Notes: generated by a model not told the origin, from the letters alone. Positions 25,529-36,103 are shown, counted from the first letter of the stretch. The stretch: 64,000 nucleotides of DNA from Actinacidiphila yanglinensis (GCF_900107965.1 NZ_FNVU01000013.1:62001-126000), one strand, 5' to 3'. Made by a program: numbers and translations.

Positions 25529-25795
25529 GTGGAGATCTCGGGGGTCATCAGCGCCGTCATCATCGGCCTGATCATCGGTGTGCTGGGGCGTCTGGTCGTG
25601 CCGGGCCGCCAGCACATCGGAGTGCTGTGGACGATCCTGATCGGCATCGTGGCCGCGTTCATCGGCGCCGCGATCGCCGGCTGGCTGAACGTGCAGCACA
25701 CGAACGGCGTGGACTGGATCGAGTGGCTGATCCAGATCGGCCTCGCGGCAATCGGTATCGCCGCACTGGACCGGCGCCCGTACGGCCACCGGTAG
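25529..25795 (+). CDS. GlsB/YeaQ-like small membrane protein
   Basis: An 88-residue protein with three hydrophobic stretches: ISAVIIGLIIGVLGRLVVPG, VLWTILIGIVAAFIGAAIAGWL, and WLIQIGLAAIGIAAL. It resembles the GlsB/YeaQ/YmgE family (compare 18231), with the G-R-L-V-V-P-G-R motif at the end of the first helix. GTG 25529 is chosen because GGAGGT lies at 25519-25524; GTG 25517 overlaps that site and is unlikely. It sits between two anti-sigma-type ATPase genes on the opposite strand, so stress control is suggested. Confidence 0.82.
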   Translation: MEISGVISAVIIGLIIGVLGRLVVPGRQHIGVLWTILIGIVAAFIGAAIAGWLNVQHTNGVDWIEWLIQIGLAAIGIAALDRRPYGHR

Positions 25796-25813
25796 CCGCC
25801 GGTGCGCGCACAG

Positions 25814-25848
25814 GATGCGCCGCCCCGCCCGAAGCGGAGCGGCGCATC
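25814..25848. terminator. 10-bp perfect stem between convergent genes
   Basis: GATGCGCCGC (25814-25823) pairs exactly with GCGGCGCATC (25839-25848), loop 15 bases, 19 bp after the plus-strand stop and 43 bp before the minus-strand stop. Confidence 0.7.
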
Positions 25849-25890
25849 GCCGTGTGTGCCCGCCGTCCACCACGCGAGTCACCGCATCGG

Positions 25891-26298
25891 TCAGCGCGCG
25901 AGGAAGGCCACCACGGTCTTGCCGCCGTCGCCGCGCGGCCTGACCGCCAGGCCGTCCGCGATCTTGTACACCATCGACCAGCCGAAGCCGCCGCCGCGCC
26001 CGGTCCAGTCCGGCTGCCGCAGCCGGGGCGGCGCGGGGCTGGCGTCGTCGACGGCGACGTGCAGGCTCCCCGGAGTGCTGCTGAAGCGTACTTCGAGTGC
26101 CCCACCCGCGTGTCGGATCGCGTTCGTGACGAGTTCGGAGACCATGAGCAGCAGGTTCTCGGCGACACGGACCCCCACCTGGGGGGACAGGCCGTCGAGG
26201 AACGCTCTCGCCGCGCTTCTGGCCTCGGCGGCCGCACCCGGCCGGCACACCAGATCCGTACACGTCTCGCGGGATCGTGCGTCCTCCACGGCGTTCAC
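25891..26298 (-). CDS. ATP-binding protein, anti-sigma factor (RsbW-like) type
   Basis: A 135-residue HATPase_c protein. The N box reads MVSELVTNAIRHAGG, the G1 region VAVDDASPAPP and the G2 box GGGFGWSMVYKIADGL; the end is GGKTVVAFLAR. It is a paralogue of the 24811 gene but not a close copy. The probable role is binding a sigma factor or its antagonist in stress or developmental signalling. Start GTG 26298 gives a normal-length domain, although no convincing ribosome site is visible; the GTG at 26289 is an alternative. The open frame to 26997 is antisense to other genes and was not used. Confidence 0.8.
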   Translation of the reverse strand: MNAVEDARSRETCTDLVCRPGAAAEARSAARAFLDGLSPQVGVRVAENLLLMVSELVTNAIRHAGGALEVRFSSTPGSLHVAVDDASPAPPRLRQPDWTGRGGGFGWSMVYKIADGLAVRPRGDGGKTVVAFLAR

Positions 26299-26439
26299 CC
26301 CATGACCACTCGTCCCACCGCCCCGCGTGAGCGGCTGCACGGGCTCTCCTACCCGGGACACCGCAGGATGCGCAAAGAGGGCACGGCGGAAATGCACAGG
26401 AACGGCGAAAAGATCTGCACACGCCCAGGAAGGACGGAC

Positions 26440-26823
26440 ATGGCCCGACCCGTTCGCACCCCGGACCGTACGCCCGACCGCACGCGCGACCGCACGCCGC
26501 AAGGCGGCCCGGAGCGCTCCGGATGGGGGCTGTACATCGAGCGCCGCCGCCCGGGCGCGCCCCGCCTGCCGAGCCGGCTGGCCGCGGTGCCGCGGATGGT
26601 GCTGGCGGTGCTGCGCCGCCGCTACCCGGGACTGACCCGCGGCCGGCTGACCGCGGTCACGATGTTCCCCGTGCTCTACCTGCTCTCGCCGTTCGACCTG
26701 GTCCCGGACGTGATCCCGGTGCTGGGCCGGACGGATGACATGGCGGTCGTTCTGTGGTTCCTCGCGGGCCTCGTCCGCGAGTCGGGCCGCTATGTCGAGT
26801 GGGAGGGGCAGAACCGCAAGTAG
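26440..26823 (+). CDS. YkvA/DUF1232 family membrane protein
   Basis: A 127-residue protein starting at ATG 26440, with AGGAAGGA upstream. The first 35 residues are Arg/Pro/Thr-rich with a local repeat (PDRTPDRTRDRTPQ). DUF1232 covers about 75-112: LYLLSPFDLVPDVIPVLG then RTDDMAVVLWFLAGL, the typical YkvA pattern of a short hydrophobic hairpin around D-x(2)-P-D. Family function is unknown. The gene ends 10 bp before glgX, so the pair may be co-transcribed. Confidence 0.85.
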   Translation: MARPVRTPDRTPDRTRDRTPQGGPERSGWGLYIERRRPGAPRLPSRLAAVPRMVLAVLRRRYPGLTRGRLTAVTMFPVLYLLSPFDLVPDVIPVLGRTDDMAVVLWFLAGLVRESGRYVEWEGQNRK

Positions 26824-26833
26824 GGTCTCGGAA

Positions 26834-28984
<2,151 letters not shown>

Positions 28985-28997
28985 CCGCTCGGTCCGC

Positions 28998-29031
28998 CCG
29001 CGGGCGCCGGACCCGGGTCCGGCGCCCGCGG
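28998..29031. terminator. 34-bp perfect palindrome after glgX
   Basis: Bases 28998-29014 are the exact reverse complement of 29015-29031. The palindrome starts 14 bp after the glgX stop and would form a very stable hairpin. Confidence 0.8.
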
Positions 29032-29095
29032 AGCGCTCCCGCGCCCGCACAAGGGCCCGGCGCCTCGGCCCGGCGCGGGTCCGATCGCGGGCGGG

Positions 29096-29296
29096 TCAGA
29101 TCGCGCCGACCGCCAGCAGTACCCCGCAGGCGGTCAGGGCGGTGCCGGCCACCATGTTCAGCGTGGTGGTGACGCGGTGCGGGCCGGGGCCCGCCGTGCC
29201 CCGGCCGTGCGTGTACTGGCCGTGGGCCACCCGCCGGCCGAAGACCACGAAGAAGGCGCCCCACAGGGCGAGCAGCACGCCGAATCCGGTCCGCAT
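29096..29296 (-). CDS. small two-helix membrane protein, unknown
   Basis: A 66-residue protein starting at ATG 29296, with an excellent CGGAGGAG site upstream. Two hydrophobic segments (GFGVLLALWGAFFVVFG near the N-terminus, TTLNMVAGTALTACGVLLAVGA at the end) flank a polar Gly/His/Arg loop. I do not recognise a family. It converges with glgX across the terminator at 28998. Coding is supported by the ribosome site and membrane pattern only. Confidence 0.6.
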   Translation of the reverse strand: MRTGFGVLLALWGAFFVVFGRRVAHGQYTHGRGTAGPGPHRVTTTLNMVAGTALTACGVLLAVGAI

Positions 29297-29677
29297 CCGC
29301 TCCTCCGATCACCCGTCGGCCGTTTCACCGGGTCGCCTTGCCGCCCCCGCCCCCTTCAAACGGCCGCCCGCGCGGGCCCCGTCACGTGCCGCGGAGCCCG
29401 CCGCCGGGGTGCCGGGGAGGGGCTCCGGAAGATGTATCCGCCCGGTACCGGGCAGCGCCCGAACCGGGCGGCGACAGGGGGGCCTCGGCGGCCATTCGGT
29501 TCGCCGGTGACCGGCGAACCACCGGGACCTGCACCGGACCCCCGCGCTACCGGGCGAAACCGGTCCGTTTGTTGTCCGTTGTGGGCCCTGGACGGGCAAA
29601 GTCCCGGCGGTATAACTCTTCTACGGGCGATACCGGGCAGGCCGTGCCCGGATCGGAGCGAGGAGCGAGGTGGGGTC
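29297..29677. other. 380-bp gap: divergent control region before the polyol operon
   Basis: No convincing gene was found. The left two thirds (29297-29560) are GC-rich, with no clear motif beyond the ribosome site of the 29096 gene. The right third holds the predicted DeoR operon promoter and a direct repeat described in the next entry. Confidence 0.6.
29563..29616 (+). promoter_or_regulatory. predicted promoter and DeoR-type direct repeat upstream of polyol operon
   Basis: A good -10, TATAAC, is at 29611-29616; the best -35 is CTGGAC at 29588-29593, 17 bp away. Just upstream, GTCCGTT occurs twice, at 29563-29569 and 29574-29580, a period of 11 bp (one helical turn). This could be the operator of the DeoR protein encoded 60 bp downstream. 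The -10 is clear, the operator speculative. Confidence 0.45.
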
Positions 29678-30439
29678 GTGCGAGCCGAGGAACGCCAGCA
29701 CCGCATCCTGACCCTGGCCCGTCACCACGGCCAGGTCGAGGTCACCGCGGTGGCCTCCGACCTCGCGGTCGCACCGGAGACGATCCGGCGCGACCTGGGG
29801 GTGCTGGAGCGCCGCGGGTTGGTGCGCCGCACCTACGGCGGCGCGTACCCGGTCGAGGGCGCGGGGTTCGAGACCGGGCTCGCCGAGCGGGTCAACCTCC
29901 ATGTCGCCGACAAGCGCAGGATCGCCGCCGAGGCGGTCAAGCTGCTCGGCGAGGCGGAGACGGTCTTCGTCGACGAGGGCTACACGCCCCAACTCCTCGC
30001 GTCGCTGCTCCCCCGCGACCGGCCGCTGACGGTGGTCACCGCGTCGCTGTCCACCGCCGCGGCGGTCGCCGAGTCCGCGGACACCACGGTGCTGCTGCTC
30101 GGCGGGCGGGTGCGGGCCCGGACGCTGGCGACCGTCGGCTCCTGGGCCTGCGCCATGCTGGCCGGCTTCGTCATCGACCTGGCGTTCGTCGGCTCCAACG
30201 GCATCTCCCGTGAACTGGGCCTGACCACACCCGATCCGGTCGTCGCCGACGTGAAGGCGAAGGCGCTGGAGGTCTCGCGCCGCCGGGTGTTCGTGGGCCA
30301 CCACAGCAAGTTCGGCGCGAGCAGCTTCTGCCGCTTCGCCGAGGTCGCCGACTTCGAGGCGATCGTCACCGACACCGGCCTGTCCAGCACCGAGGCGCAC
30401 CGCTACACCCTGCTCGGCCCGCGCGTGTTCCGGGCCTGA
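29678..30439 (+). CDS. DeoR/GlpR family transcriptional regulator
   Basis: A 253-residue regulator: an N-terminal winged HTH (EERQHRILTLARHHGQVEV then VAPETIRRDLGVLERRGLV) and a C-terminal sugar-phosphate-sensing DeoRC domain resembling ribose-phosphate isomerase (VFVDEGYTPQLLASLL, TVVTASLSTAAAVA, VLLLGGRVRARTLATVG, DLAFVGSNGIS, KFGASSFCRFAEVADF). GTG 29678 follows GCGAGG. DeoR proteins usually repress sugar operons and release on binding a phosphorylated intermediate. It directly precedes a polyol ABC importer, dehydrogenase and kinase on the same strand, so the inducer is probably the phosphorylated ketose or polyol of that pathway. Confidence 0.92.
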   Translation: MRAEERQHRILTLARHHGQVEVTAVASDLAVAPETIRRDLGVLERRGLVRRTYGGAYPVEGAGFETGLAERVNLHVADKRRIAAEAVKLLGEAETVFVDEGYTPQLLASLLPRDRPLTVVTASLSTAAAVAESADTTVLLLGGRVRARTLATVGSWACAMLAGFVIDLAFVGSNGISRELGLTTPDPVVADVKAKALEVSRRRVFVGHHSKFGASSFCRFAEVADFEAIVTDTGLSSTEAHRYTLLGPRVFRA

Positions 30440-30622
30440 CCCGCGGCGGGGCGAGCCCCCGCCCCCAACCCACCCCCACTCCCCCACTCCCGGCTCCCCC
30501 CACCCCGCCGCATCGACGGCCACAGCCCCCGTTCCGCCCGTTGCCACTCCCGCTCGGCGCGCCACCCCCGGCCCGCCGGAGGGTCCTTCACACCCCGAAA
30601 CCAGTCATGAAAGGGACGTATC

Positions 30623-32011
30623 ATGACATCGTCTACCGGTTCGACGGGCGCCGCCCGCAGGCTGCGCCGCCGTACTCTGCCCCCGCTGGCGCTGGCGGTG
30701 TCGGGCATGCTGCTCGCCGCGGCCTGCTCGGGGGCGGGCGGGGCCGGCGGCGGCTCCGGCAAGCACTCCATCAACGTCCTGATGGTCAACAACCCGCAGA
30801 TGGTCGACCTGCAGAAGCTGACGGCCGCCAACTTCACCAAGTCCACCGGGATCAAGGTGAACTTCACCGTGCTGCCCGAGGACGACGTCCGCGACAAGAT
30901 CACCCAGGACTTCTCCAGCCAGGCCGGGCAGTACGACGTCGCCACCATCAGCAACTACGAGGCGCCGATCTTCGCCAAGAACAACTGGCTGTCCCCGCTG
31001 ACCTCGCAGGCGAAGGCCGACACCGCCTTCGACCAGTCCGACATCCTGCCCGCGATGCAGCAGTCCCTCACCTACCAGGGGCAGTTGTACGCCGAGCCGT
31101 TCTACGGCGAGTCGTCGTTCCTGATGTACCGCAAGGACGTCTTCGCCGCGAAGGGCCTGACGATGCCGGCCCACCCGACCTGGACCCAGGTCGCCGACCT
31201 CGCCGCGAAGGCCGACGGCGCGCAGAAGGACATGAAGGGCATCTGCCTGCGCGGGCAGCCCGGTTGGGGCGAGATGATCGCGCCGCTGACCACCGTGGTG
31301 AACACCATGGGCGGCACCTGGTTCGACAAGGACTGGACCGCGCAGGTCGACAGCCCCGCCTTCACCAAGGCGACGCAGTTCTACGTGAACCTCGTGCGTC
31401 GGCACGGCGAGGCCGGCGCGGCGCAGTCGGGCTTCACCGAGTGCCTCAACGACCTGGAGCAGAGCAAGGTCGCCATGTGGTACGACGCCACCTCCGCGGC
31501 CGGCTCCCTGGAGGGCTCCGGCTCCCCCGTCGCGGGGAAGATCGGCTACGTGCCGGCGCCGGTGGACCAGACGAGTAACTCGGGTTGGCTGTACACCTGG
31601 GCCTGGGGTGTGCAGAAGGCCAGCTCGCACCAGTCCGACGCGTGGAAGTTCATCTCCTGGGCGTCGGGCAAGGGGTACGAGAACCTCGTCGGCAAGCAGT
31701 TGGGCTGGTCCCGGGTACCCGCGGGAAAGCGCGCCTCGACGTACACCAACCCCGCCTACGTGAAGGCCTCCAGCGCCTTCGCCACGCCCACCCTGACCGC
31801 GCTGAAGTCGGTCGACCCGTCGAACCCGGGCGTGCAGCCGCGGCCCGCGCCGGGCATCCAGTTCGTCGGGATCCCGGAGTTCACCGACCTGGGCACCCAG
31901 GTCTCCCAGCAGCTGTCCTCGGCCATCGCCGGCCGCACCAGCGTCGACAGCGCCCTGAAGGCCAGCCAGAAACTCGCCGAGAAGGTCGCCAAGAACTACG
32001 CCGGCAAGTGA
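30623..32011 (+). CDS. ABC transporter substrate-binding lipoprotein, polyol/sugar type
   Basis: A 462-residue family 1 extracellular solute-binding protein. The signal peptide ends in the lipobox LLAAAC, making Cys35 the lipid anchor. The mature protein has VLMVNNPQMVDLQKLTAANF, QYDVATISNYEAPIFAKNNW, EPFYGESSFLMYRKDVF and GWLYTWAWGVQKAS, features of mannitol/sorbitol-binding proteins (SmoE/MtlE-like). Four cysteines beyond the anchor are few and scattered (GICLRGQPGWGEM, ECLNDLE). Start ATG 30623 with AAAGGGA upstream. It is the first transport gene after the DeoR regulator. A dehydrogenase and kinase downstream support polyol as substrate. Confidence 0.87.
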   Translation: MTSSTGSTGAARRLRRRTLPPLALAVSGMLLAAACSGAGGAGGGSGKHSINVLMVNNPQMVDLQKLTAANFTKSTGIKVNFTVLPEDDVRDKITQDFSSQAGQYDVATISNYEAPIFAKNNWLSPLTSQAKADTAFDQSDILPAMQQSLTYQGQLYAEPFYGESSFLMYRKDVFAAKGLTMPAHPTWTQVADLAAKADGAQKDMKGICLRGQPGWGEMIAPLTTVVNTMGGTWFDKDWTAQVDSPAFTKATQFYVNLVRRHGEAGAAQSGFTECLNDLEQSKVAMWYDATSAAGSLEGSGSPVAGKIGYVPAPVDQTSNSGWLYTWAWGVQKASSHQSDAWKFISWASGKGYENLVGKQLGWSRVPAGKRASTYTNPAYVKASSAFATPTLTALKSVDPSNPGVQPRPAPGIQFVGIPEFTDLGTQVSQQLSSAIAGRTSVDSALKASQKLAEKVAKNYAGK

Positions 32012-32101
32012 CGCGCCCTCATCCGAAGGATCCGCCCGACCATCCGAAGGACCCGCCCTGCCCGCCTCGGTGAGACGGGTCCGACGTGAAGCGGAGAGAC
32101 C

Positions 32102-33076
32102 GTGAGTACCCCCTCAATCACCCGCTGGGCCCACCACCCCCGGATCGCGCGGCAACCCGCTGAGATACCCTCCCCCTCCCGGCGGGGACCGCGTGGTGCG
32201 TGGGCCCGGCGGGCCCCCCTGCTGCCCGCCCTGATCTTCATGATCGTCGTCACCCAACTGCCGTTCGTCGGCACCCTGGTGATCTCCTTCATGCGCTGGA
32301 ACGCCCTCAACCCCAGCGCCAAGGGCTTCACCGGCCTGGACAACTACAAGGAGGAGTTCACCGATCCGCAGCTGCGCTCGGCCCTGTCCACCACGGTCGT
32401 CCTGACCGTCACGGTGGTCCTGGTCAGCCTCGCGCTGGGACTGGGCCTCGCGCTGCTGATGGACCGCAAGTTCGCCGGCCGCGGCGCCGTACGCACCCTG
32501 CTGATCACTCCGTTCCTGGTGGTTCCGGTGGCCTCCGCACTGCTGTGGAAGCACGCCCTCTACAACGCCACCTACGGCCTGATCAACGGCTCGCTCACCT
32601 GGATCTGGAGCCTGTTCGGATCGGACTCCGCACCGCAGCCGGACTGGCTGTCGACCTCGCCGAAACTCGCCGTCGAGGCGTCACTGATCTGGCAGTGGAC
32701 CCCGTTCATGATGCTGATCCTGCTGGCCGGACTGCAGAGCCGCCCCACCGACGTGGTCGAGGCCGCCCGGGTGGACGGCGCCGGCACCTGGGACATCTTC
32801 CGCTACCTGACCTTCCCCCACCTGCGCCGCTACCTCGAACTGGCCGCGCTGCTCGGCACGGTCTACGTCGTGCAGAACTTCGACGCCGTCTTCACCCTCA
32901 CCTCCGGCGGCCTGGGCACCGCGAACCTCCCCTACGCCGTCTACACCACCTTCTACCAGGCACACGACTACGGGCAGGCGTCCGCCGAGGGCGTGATCGT
33001 GGTGATCCTGTCGATCATCGTGGCCACCTTCGCCCTGCGCTCGGTCTCGTCCCTGCTGCGAGAGGAGACCCTGTAA
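32102..33076 (+). CDS. ABC transporter permease, MalF type
   Basis: A 324-residue inner-membrane permease with six predicted helices. The EAA loop that docks the ATPase is EAARVDGAGTWDIFRYLTFP in the cytoplasmic side between helices 4 and 5. The N-terminus is basic and Pro-rich before LLPALIFMIVVTQLPFVGTL. GTG 32102 has GGAGAG just upstream. Its TAA stop overlaps the ATG of the next permease by one base (TAATG), implying coupled translation. It forms the transmembrane pore with the next gene product. No ATPase gene follows, so a shared MsiK-type ATPase is expected. Confidence 0.9.
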   Translation: MSTPSITRWAHHPRIARQPAEIPSPSRRGPRGAWARRAPLLPALIFMIVVTQLPFVGTLVISFMRWNALNPSAKGFTGLDNYKEEFTDPQLRSALSTTVVLTVTVVLVSLALGLGLALLMDRKFAGRGAVRTLLITPFLVVPVASALLWKHALYNATYGLINGSLTWIWSLFGSDSAPQPDWLSTSPKLAVEASLIWQWTPFMMLILLAGLQSRPTDVVEAARVDGAGTWDIFRYLTFPHLRRYLELAALLGTVYVVQNFDAVFTLTSGGLGTANLPYAVYTTFYQAHDYGQASAEGVIVVILSIIVATFALRSVSSLLREETL

Positions 33077-33960
33077 TGGCAACCGCCACCGCCACGTCGC
33101 CTGCCGCGTCCGGGACGTCGTCCCCGACGACCGCGCGCGCACGCCGCAACGGCCGGGCCCTGGGGATCCTGGCCTGGCTGTGCGGGATCGTGTTCTTCCT
33201 GCCCTTCGGATGGATGCTGCTGACGTCCTTCCACAGCGAGCAGGACGCCGGCACCAACCCGCCCAAGCTCGACGCCGCGCTGACCCTGCACGGCTACCGC
33301 GAGTTCTTCGGCTCCGGCACCGGCGTCAGCCCCTGGCCACCGCTGATCAACTCCCTGACCGCGTCCATCGCCTCGACCGTCCTGGTCCTGGTGCTGGCCA
33401 CCCCGGCCGCCTACGCGCTGTCGGTCAAACCGGTCCGCAAGTGGACCGACGCGATGTTCTTCTTCCTGTCCACCAAGATGCTGCCCGTCGTCGCCGGGCT
33501 GCTGCCGGTCTACCTCATCGCGAAGAACACCGGCATGCTCGACAACATCTGGCTGCTGGTCATCCTCTACACCTCGATGAACCTGCCGATCGCCGTGTGG
33601 ATGATGCGGTCCTTCCTCGCCGACGTCCCCGTCGCCGTCCTGGAGGCCGCCTCCATCGACGGCGCCGGACTGCCCACCGTCCTGGTCCGCATCGTCGCAC
33701 CCATCGTCGCCCCCGGCATCGCCGCGACCGCGCTGATCTCCTTCATCTTCAGCTGGAACGAGCTGCTCTTCGCCCGGGTCCTGACCGGCGTCACCGCCAG
33801 CACCGCACCCGTCTTCCTCACCAGCTTCGTCACCAGCCAGGGCCTGTTCCTGGCGAAGGTGTGCGCCGCCGCCGTCTGCATCTCCCTGCCCGTGCTGGCC
33901 GCCGGGTTCGCCGCTCAGGACAAGCTCGTCCAGGGCCTCTCCCTAGGAGCCGTCAAGTGA
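33076..33960 (+). CDS. ABC transporter permease, MalG type
   Basis: A 294-residue permease. Six helices are predicted, starting at LGILAWLCGIVFFLPFGWML, which follows a Thr/Ala-rich N-terminus. The second-permease features are YLIAKNTGMLDNIWLLVILY, NLPIAVWMMRSF, and the EAA loop LEAASIDGAGLPTVLVRIVAP. FIFSWNELLFARVLTG is the conserved end. ATG 33076 overlaps the upstream stop and has GAGGAGA nearby. The 3' end overlaps the next gene by 4 bases. Partner of the 32102 permease in import of a polyol. Confidence 0.9.
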   Translation: MATATATSPAASGTSSPTTARARRNGRALGILAWLCGIVFFLPFGWMLLTSFHSEQDAGTNPPKLDAALTLHGYREFFGSGTGVSPWPPLINSLTASIASTVLVLVLATPAAYALSVKPVRKWTDAMFFFLSTKMLPVVAGLLPVYLIAKNTGMLDNIWLLVILYTSMNLPIAVWMMRSFLADVPVAVLEAASIDGAGLPTVLVRIVAPIVAPGIAATALISFIFSWNELLFARVLTGVTASTAPVFLTSFVTSQGLFLAKVCAAAVCISLPVLAAGFAAQDKLVQGLSLGAVK

Positions 33961-34946
33961 AAGCAGCCGTCATCAGCTCGCCCGGCACCGTCGGCGTGGA
34001 GACCGTCGACGACCCGGCACCGGGACCCTCCGACGTCGTCGTCCAGGTCGACGCGTGCGGGCTGTGCGGAACCGACCTGCACATCCTCCAGGGCGAGTTC
34101 GCACCGACGCTGCCGATTGTGCCCGGCCACGAGTTCGCCGGACAGGTGGTCGCCCTCGGCTCCGACGTCCGCGGCCTGGCCACCGGCGACCGGGTCGCGG
34201 TCGACCCCTCCCTGTACTGCCACGAGTGCCACTACTGCCGCATCGGCCGCAACAACCTGTGCGAGCGCTGGAACGCCATCGGCGTCACCAGGCCCGGCGG
34301 CGCCGCCGAGTACGCCCTCGCCCCCGCCGCCAACTGCGTCAGACTCCCCGACCACGTCGCCACCCGCGACGCCGCCCTGATCGAACCGCTGTCCTGCGCC
34401 GTGCGCGGCTACGACATCCTGCGCGCCCAACTCGCCACCCACATCCTCATCTACGGCTCCGGCACCATGGGCCTGATGATGATGGAACTCGCCAAACGCA
34501 CCGGCGCGGCCACCATCGACATGGTCGACATCAACACCGAACGCCTCACCACCGCCCGCCAGTTGGGCTGCACCGCCACCGCCACCAGCGCCGACGAGCT
34601 GGACCGGCCGCGCGGCTGGGACGTGGTCATCGACGCCACCGGCAACGCCGCCGCCATCCAGGACGCCCTGGGCCGGGTCGGCAAGGGCGGCACCTTCCTC
34701 CAGTTCGGCGTCGCCGACTACGCCGCCCGCGCCACCATCGAGCCCTACCGCATCTACAACCAGGAGATCACCATCACCGGCTCCATGGCGGTGCTCCACA
34801 GCTACGAACGCGCCGCCGAACTCTTCGCCGCCGGTGTCCTCGACCCGGACGTCTTCATCAGCGACCGCCTCCCCCTCGTGGACTACGCGGCAGCCCTCCA
34901 ACGCTTCCAGGCAGGCAAGGGCCGTAAAATCCAGGTCCTGCCCTGA
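33957..34946 (+). CDS. zinc-dependent alcohol (polyol) dehydrogenase
   Basis: A 329-residue medium-chain dehydrogenase. Catalytic zinc ligands appear as Cys37 (CGLCGTDLH) and His58-Glu59 (PGHEFAG). The structural zinc site has Cys88, Cys91, Cys94 and Cys102 (YCHECHYCRIGRNNLC). The Rossmann motif is ILIYGSGTMGLMMMELA with the acceptor Asp in DMVDINTERL, which favours NAD+. It resembles sorbitol/xylitol/L-iditol dehydrogenases and would oxidise the imported polyol to a ketose. GTG 33957 overlaps the permease stop by 4 bases (GTGA), so it is translationally coupled to transport. Confidence 0.92.
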   Translation: MKAAVISSPGTVGVETVDDPAPGPSDVVVQVDACGLCGTDLHILQGEFAPTLPIVPGHEFAGQVVALGSDVRGLATGDRVAVDPSLYCHECHYCRIGRNNLCERWNAIGVTRPGGAAEYALAPAANCVRLPDHVATRDAALIEPLSCAVRGYDILRAQLATHILIYGSGTMGLMMMELAKRTGAATIDMVDINTERLTTARQLGCTATATSADELDRPRGWDVVIDATGNAAAIQDALGRVGKGGTFLQFGVADYAARATIEPYRIYNQEITITGSMAVLHSYERAAELFAAGVLDPDVFISDRLPLVDYAAALQRFQAGKGRKIQVLP

Positions 34947-35056
34947 GAGCCGGGCCACCGTCCCGGCCGCCCCGCTCAGCATCCGGATCCCGCACCCGGT
35001 CCCCGGACCCGCGAAGCCCGACCGACGTACCCGGCCTCGCCGGAAGAGGAAGGCCC

Positions 35057-36085
35057 ATGACCGTACCCCTGCCCGGGTCACCGCCCGTACCCCCGCCACC
35101 GCCGCTGCCGCCTCCCCCGGTGCCGGCCCTGGTGATCGGCGAGGCACTCACGGACGTCCTCACCGGCCCGGGCGGCGAGCGCAGCGAGCACCCCGGCGGC
35201 AGCCCGGCGAACGTCGCGCTCGGCCTGGGACGGCTCGGCCACCCGGTCCGGCTCGCCACCCGGATCGGGCGCGACCGCACCGGGCGGGTGCTGCGGGAGT
35301 GGTTCGACGACGGCGGGATCGAGCTGCTCCCCGGGTCCGTCGGCGACGCCCCGACCTCGACGGCCACCGCCCGGCTGGGCGCGGACGGCACGGTCGGCTA
35401 CGACTTCGACCTGGTCTGGGACCTGGCGCCGGCGACGATCGCGGCGCTGCACTCCGGCCCGCCGGTCCACCTGCACATCGGTTCCATCGCCGCGGCGCTG
35501 CCGCCGGGCGCCGACCAGGTGCTGGCCGCCGCGGAGCAGTCCGCGGCCGGGGCCACCGTCTCCTACGACCCGAACATCCGCCCGGCCCTGCTGGGCGCCC
35601 CCGAGCGCGAGCGCGCCCGGGTGGAGCACCTGGTCGAGGTGAGCGACCTGGTGAAGGCGAGCGACGAGGACCTGCACTGGCTGTACCCGGGTGAGGACCC
35701 GGACACCACCGCCGCCCGATGGGCGCGGCGCGGGCCGGCCCTGGTGGTGGTCACCCGCGGTTCCCGCGGCGCTCGCGCCTGGTGGCGCCACGGGCATCTC
35801 GACGTCCCGGCGGCGCCGATCCGTGTCGTGGACACCGTCGGCGCGGGCGACTCCTTCATGTCCGCGCTCGTCAGCGGCCTGCTCCGGCGGGAACTGCTCA
35901 GCGGCGGCGACCCGTCCGCGACGGCCGCGACCCGCGCACGCCTGCGCGCGGCCACCGACGGTAGGGCCTCGCACCCGGACGTCGCCTGGGCGCTGCGGTA
36001 CGCCGTGCGGGCCGCGGGCATCACCTGCTCGCGCGCCGGGGCCGCCCCACCGACCTACGAGGAACTGGCGCGGCCGCGGGACTGA
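35057..36085 (+). CDS. PfkB family carbohydrate kinase, probably fructokinase-like
   Basis: A 342-residue ribokinase-fold enzyme. Motifs are LVIGEALTDVLTG at the start, the sugar-binding HPGGSPANVALGLGRLG, VSYDPNIRP, and DTVGAGDSFMSALVSG with Asp259 and the catalytic base Asp265. Fructokinase-like features (GGSPANVA, DPNIRP) fit phosphorylation of a ketose made by the upstream dehydrogenase. The N-terminus is an unusual run of prolines (residues 9-22, PPVPPPPPLPPPPV) before the fold begins. GTG or ATG alternatives within the fold are absent, and ATG 35057 with GGAAGAGGAAGG upstream is convincing. Last gene of the polyol operon, 110 bp after the dehydrogenase. Confidence 0.9.
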   Translation: MTVPLPGSPPVPPPPPLPPPPVPALVIGEALTDVLTGPGGERSEHPGGSPANVALGLGRLGHPVRLATRIGRDRTGRVLREWFDDGGIELLPGSVGDAPTSTATARLGADGTVGYDFDLVWDLAPATIAALHSGPPVHLHIGSIAAALPPGADQVLAAAEQSAAGATVSYDPNIRPALLGAPERERARVEHLVEVSDLVKASDEDLHWLYPGEDPDTTAARWARRGPALVVVTRGSRGARAWWRHGHLDVPAAPIRVVDTVGAGDSFMSALVSGLLRRELLSGGDPSATAATRARLRAATDGRASHPDVAWALRYAVRAAGITCSRAGAAPPTYEELARPRD

Positions 36086-36103
36086 CCGGGCCGTGAGCCG
36101 TGT

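Noticed and set aside
29030..29039. GGAGCGCTCC, which matches the core of a CebR box
   Set aside because: It overlaps the edge of the glgX terminator palindrome, lacks the outer TG/CA bases and is not upstream of a gene start.
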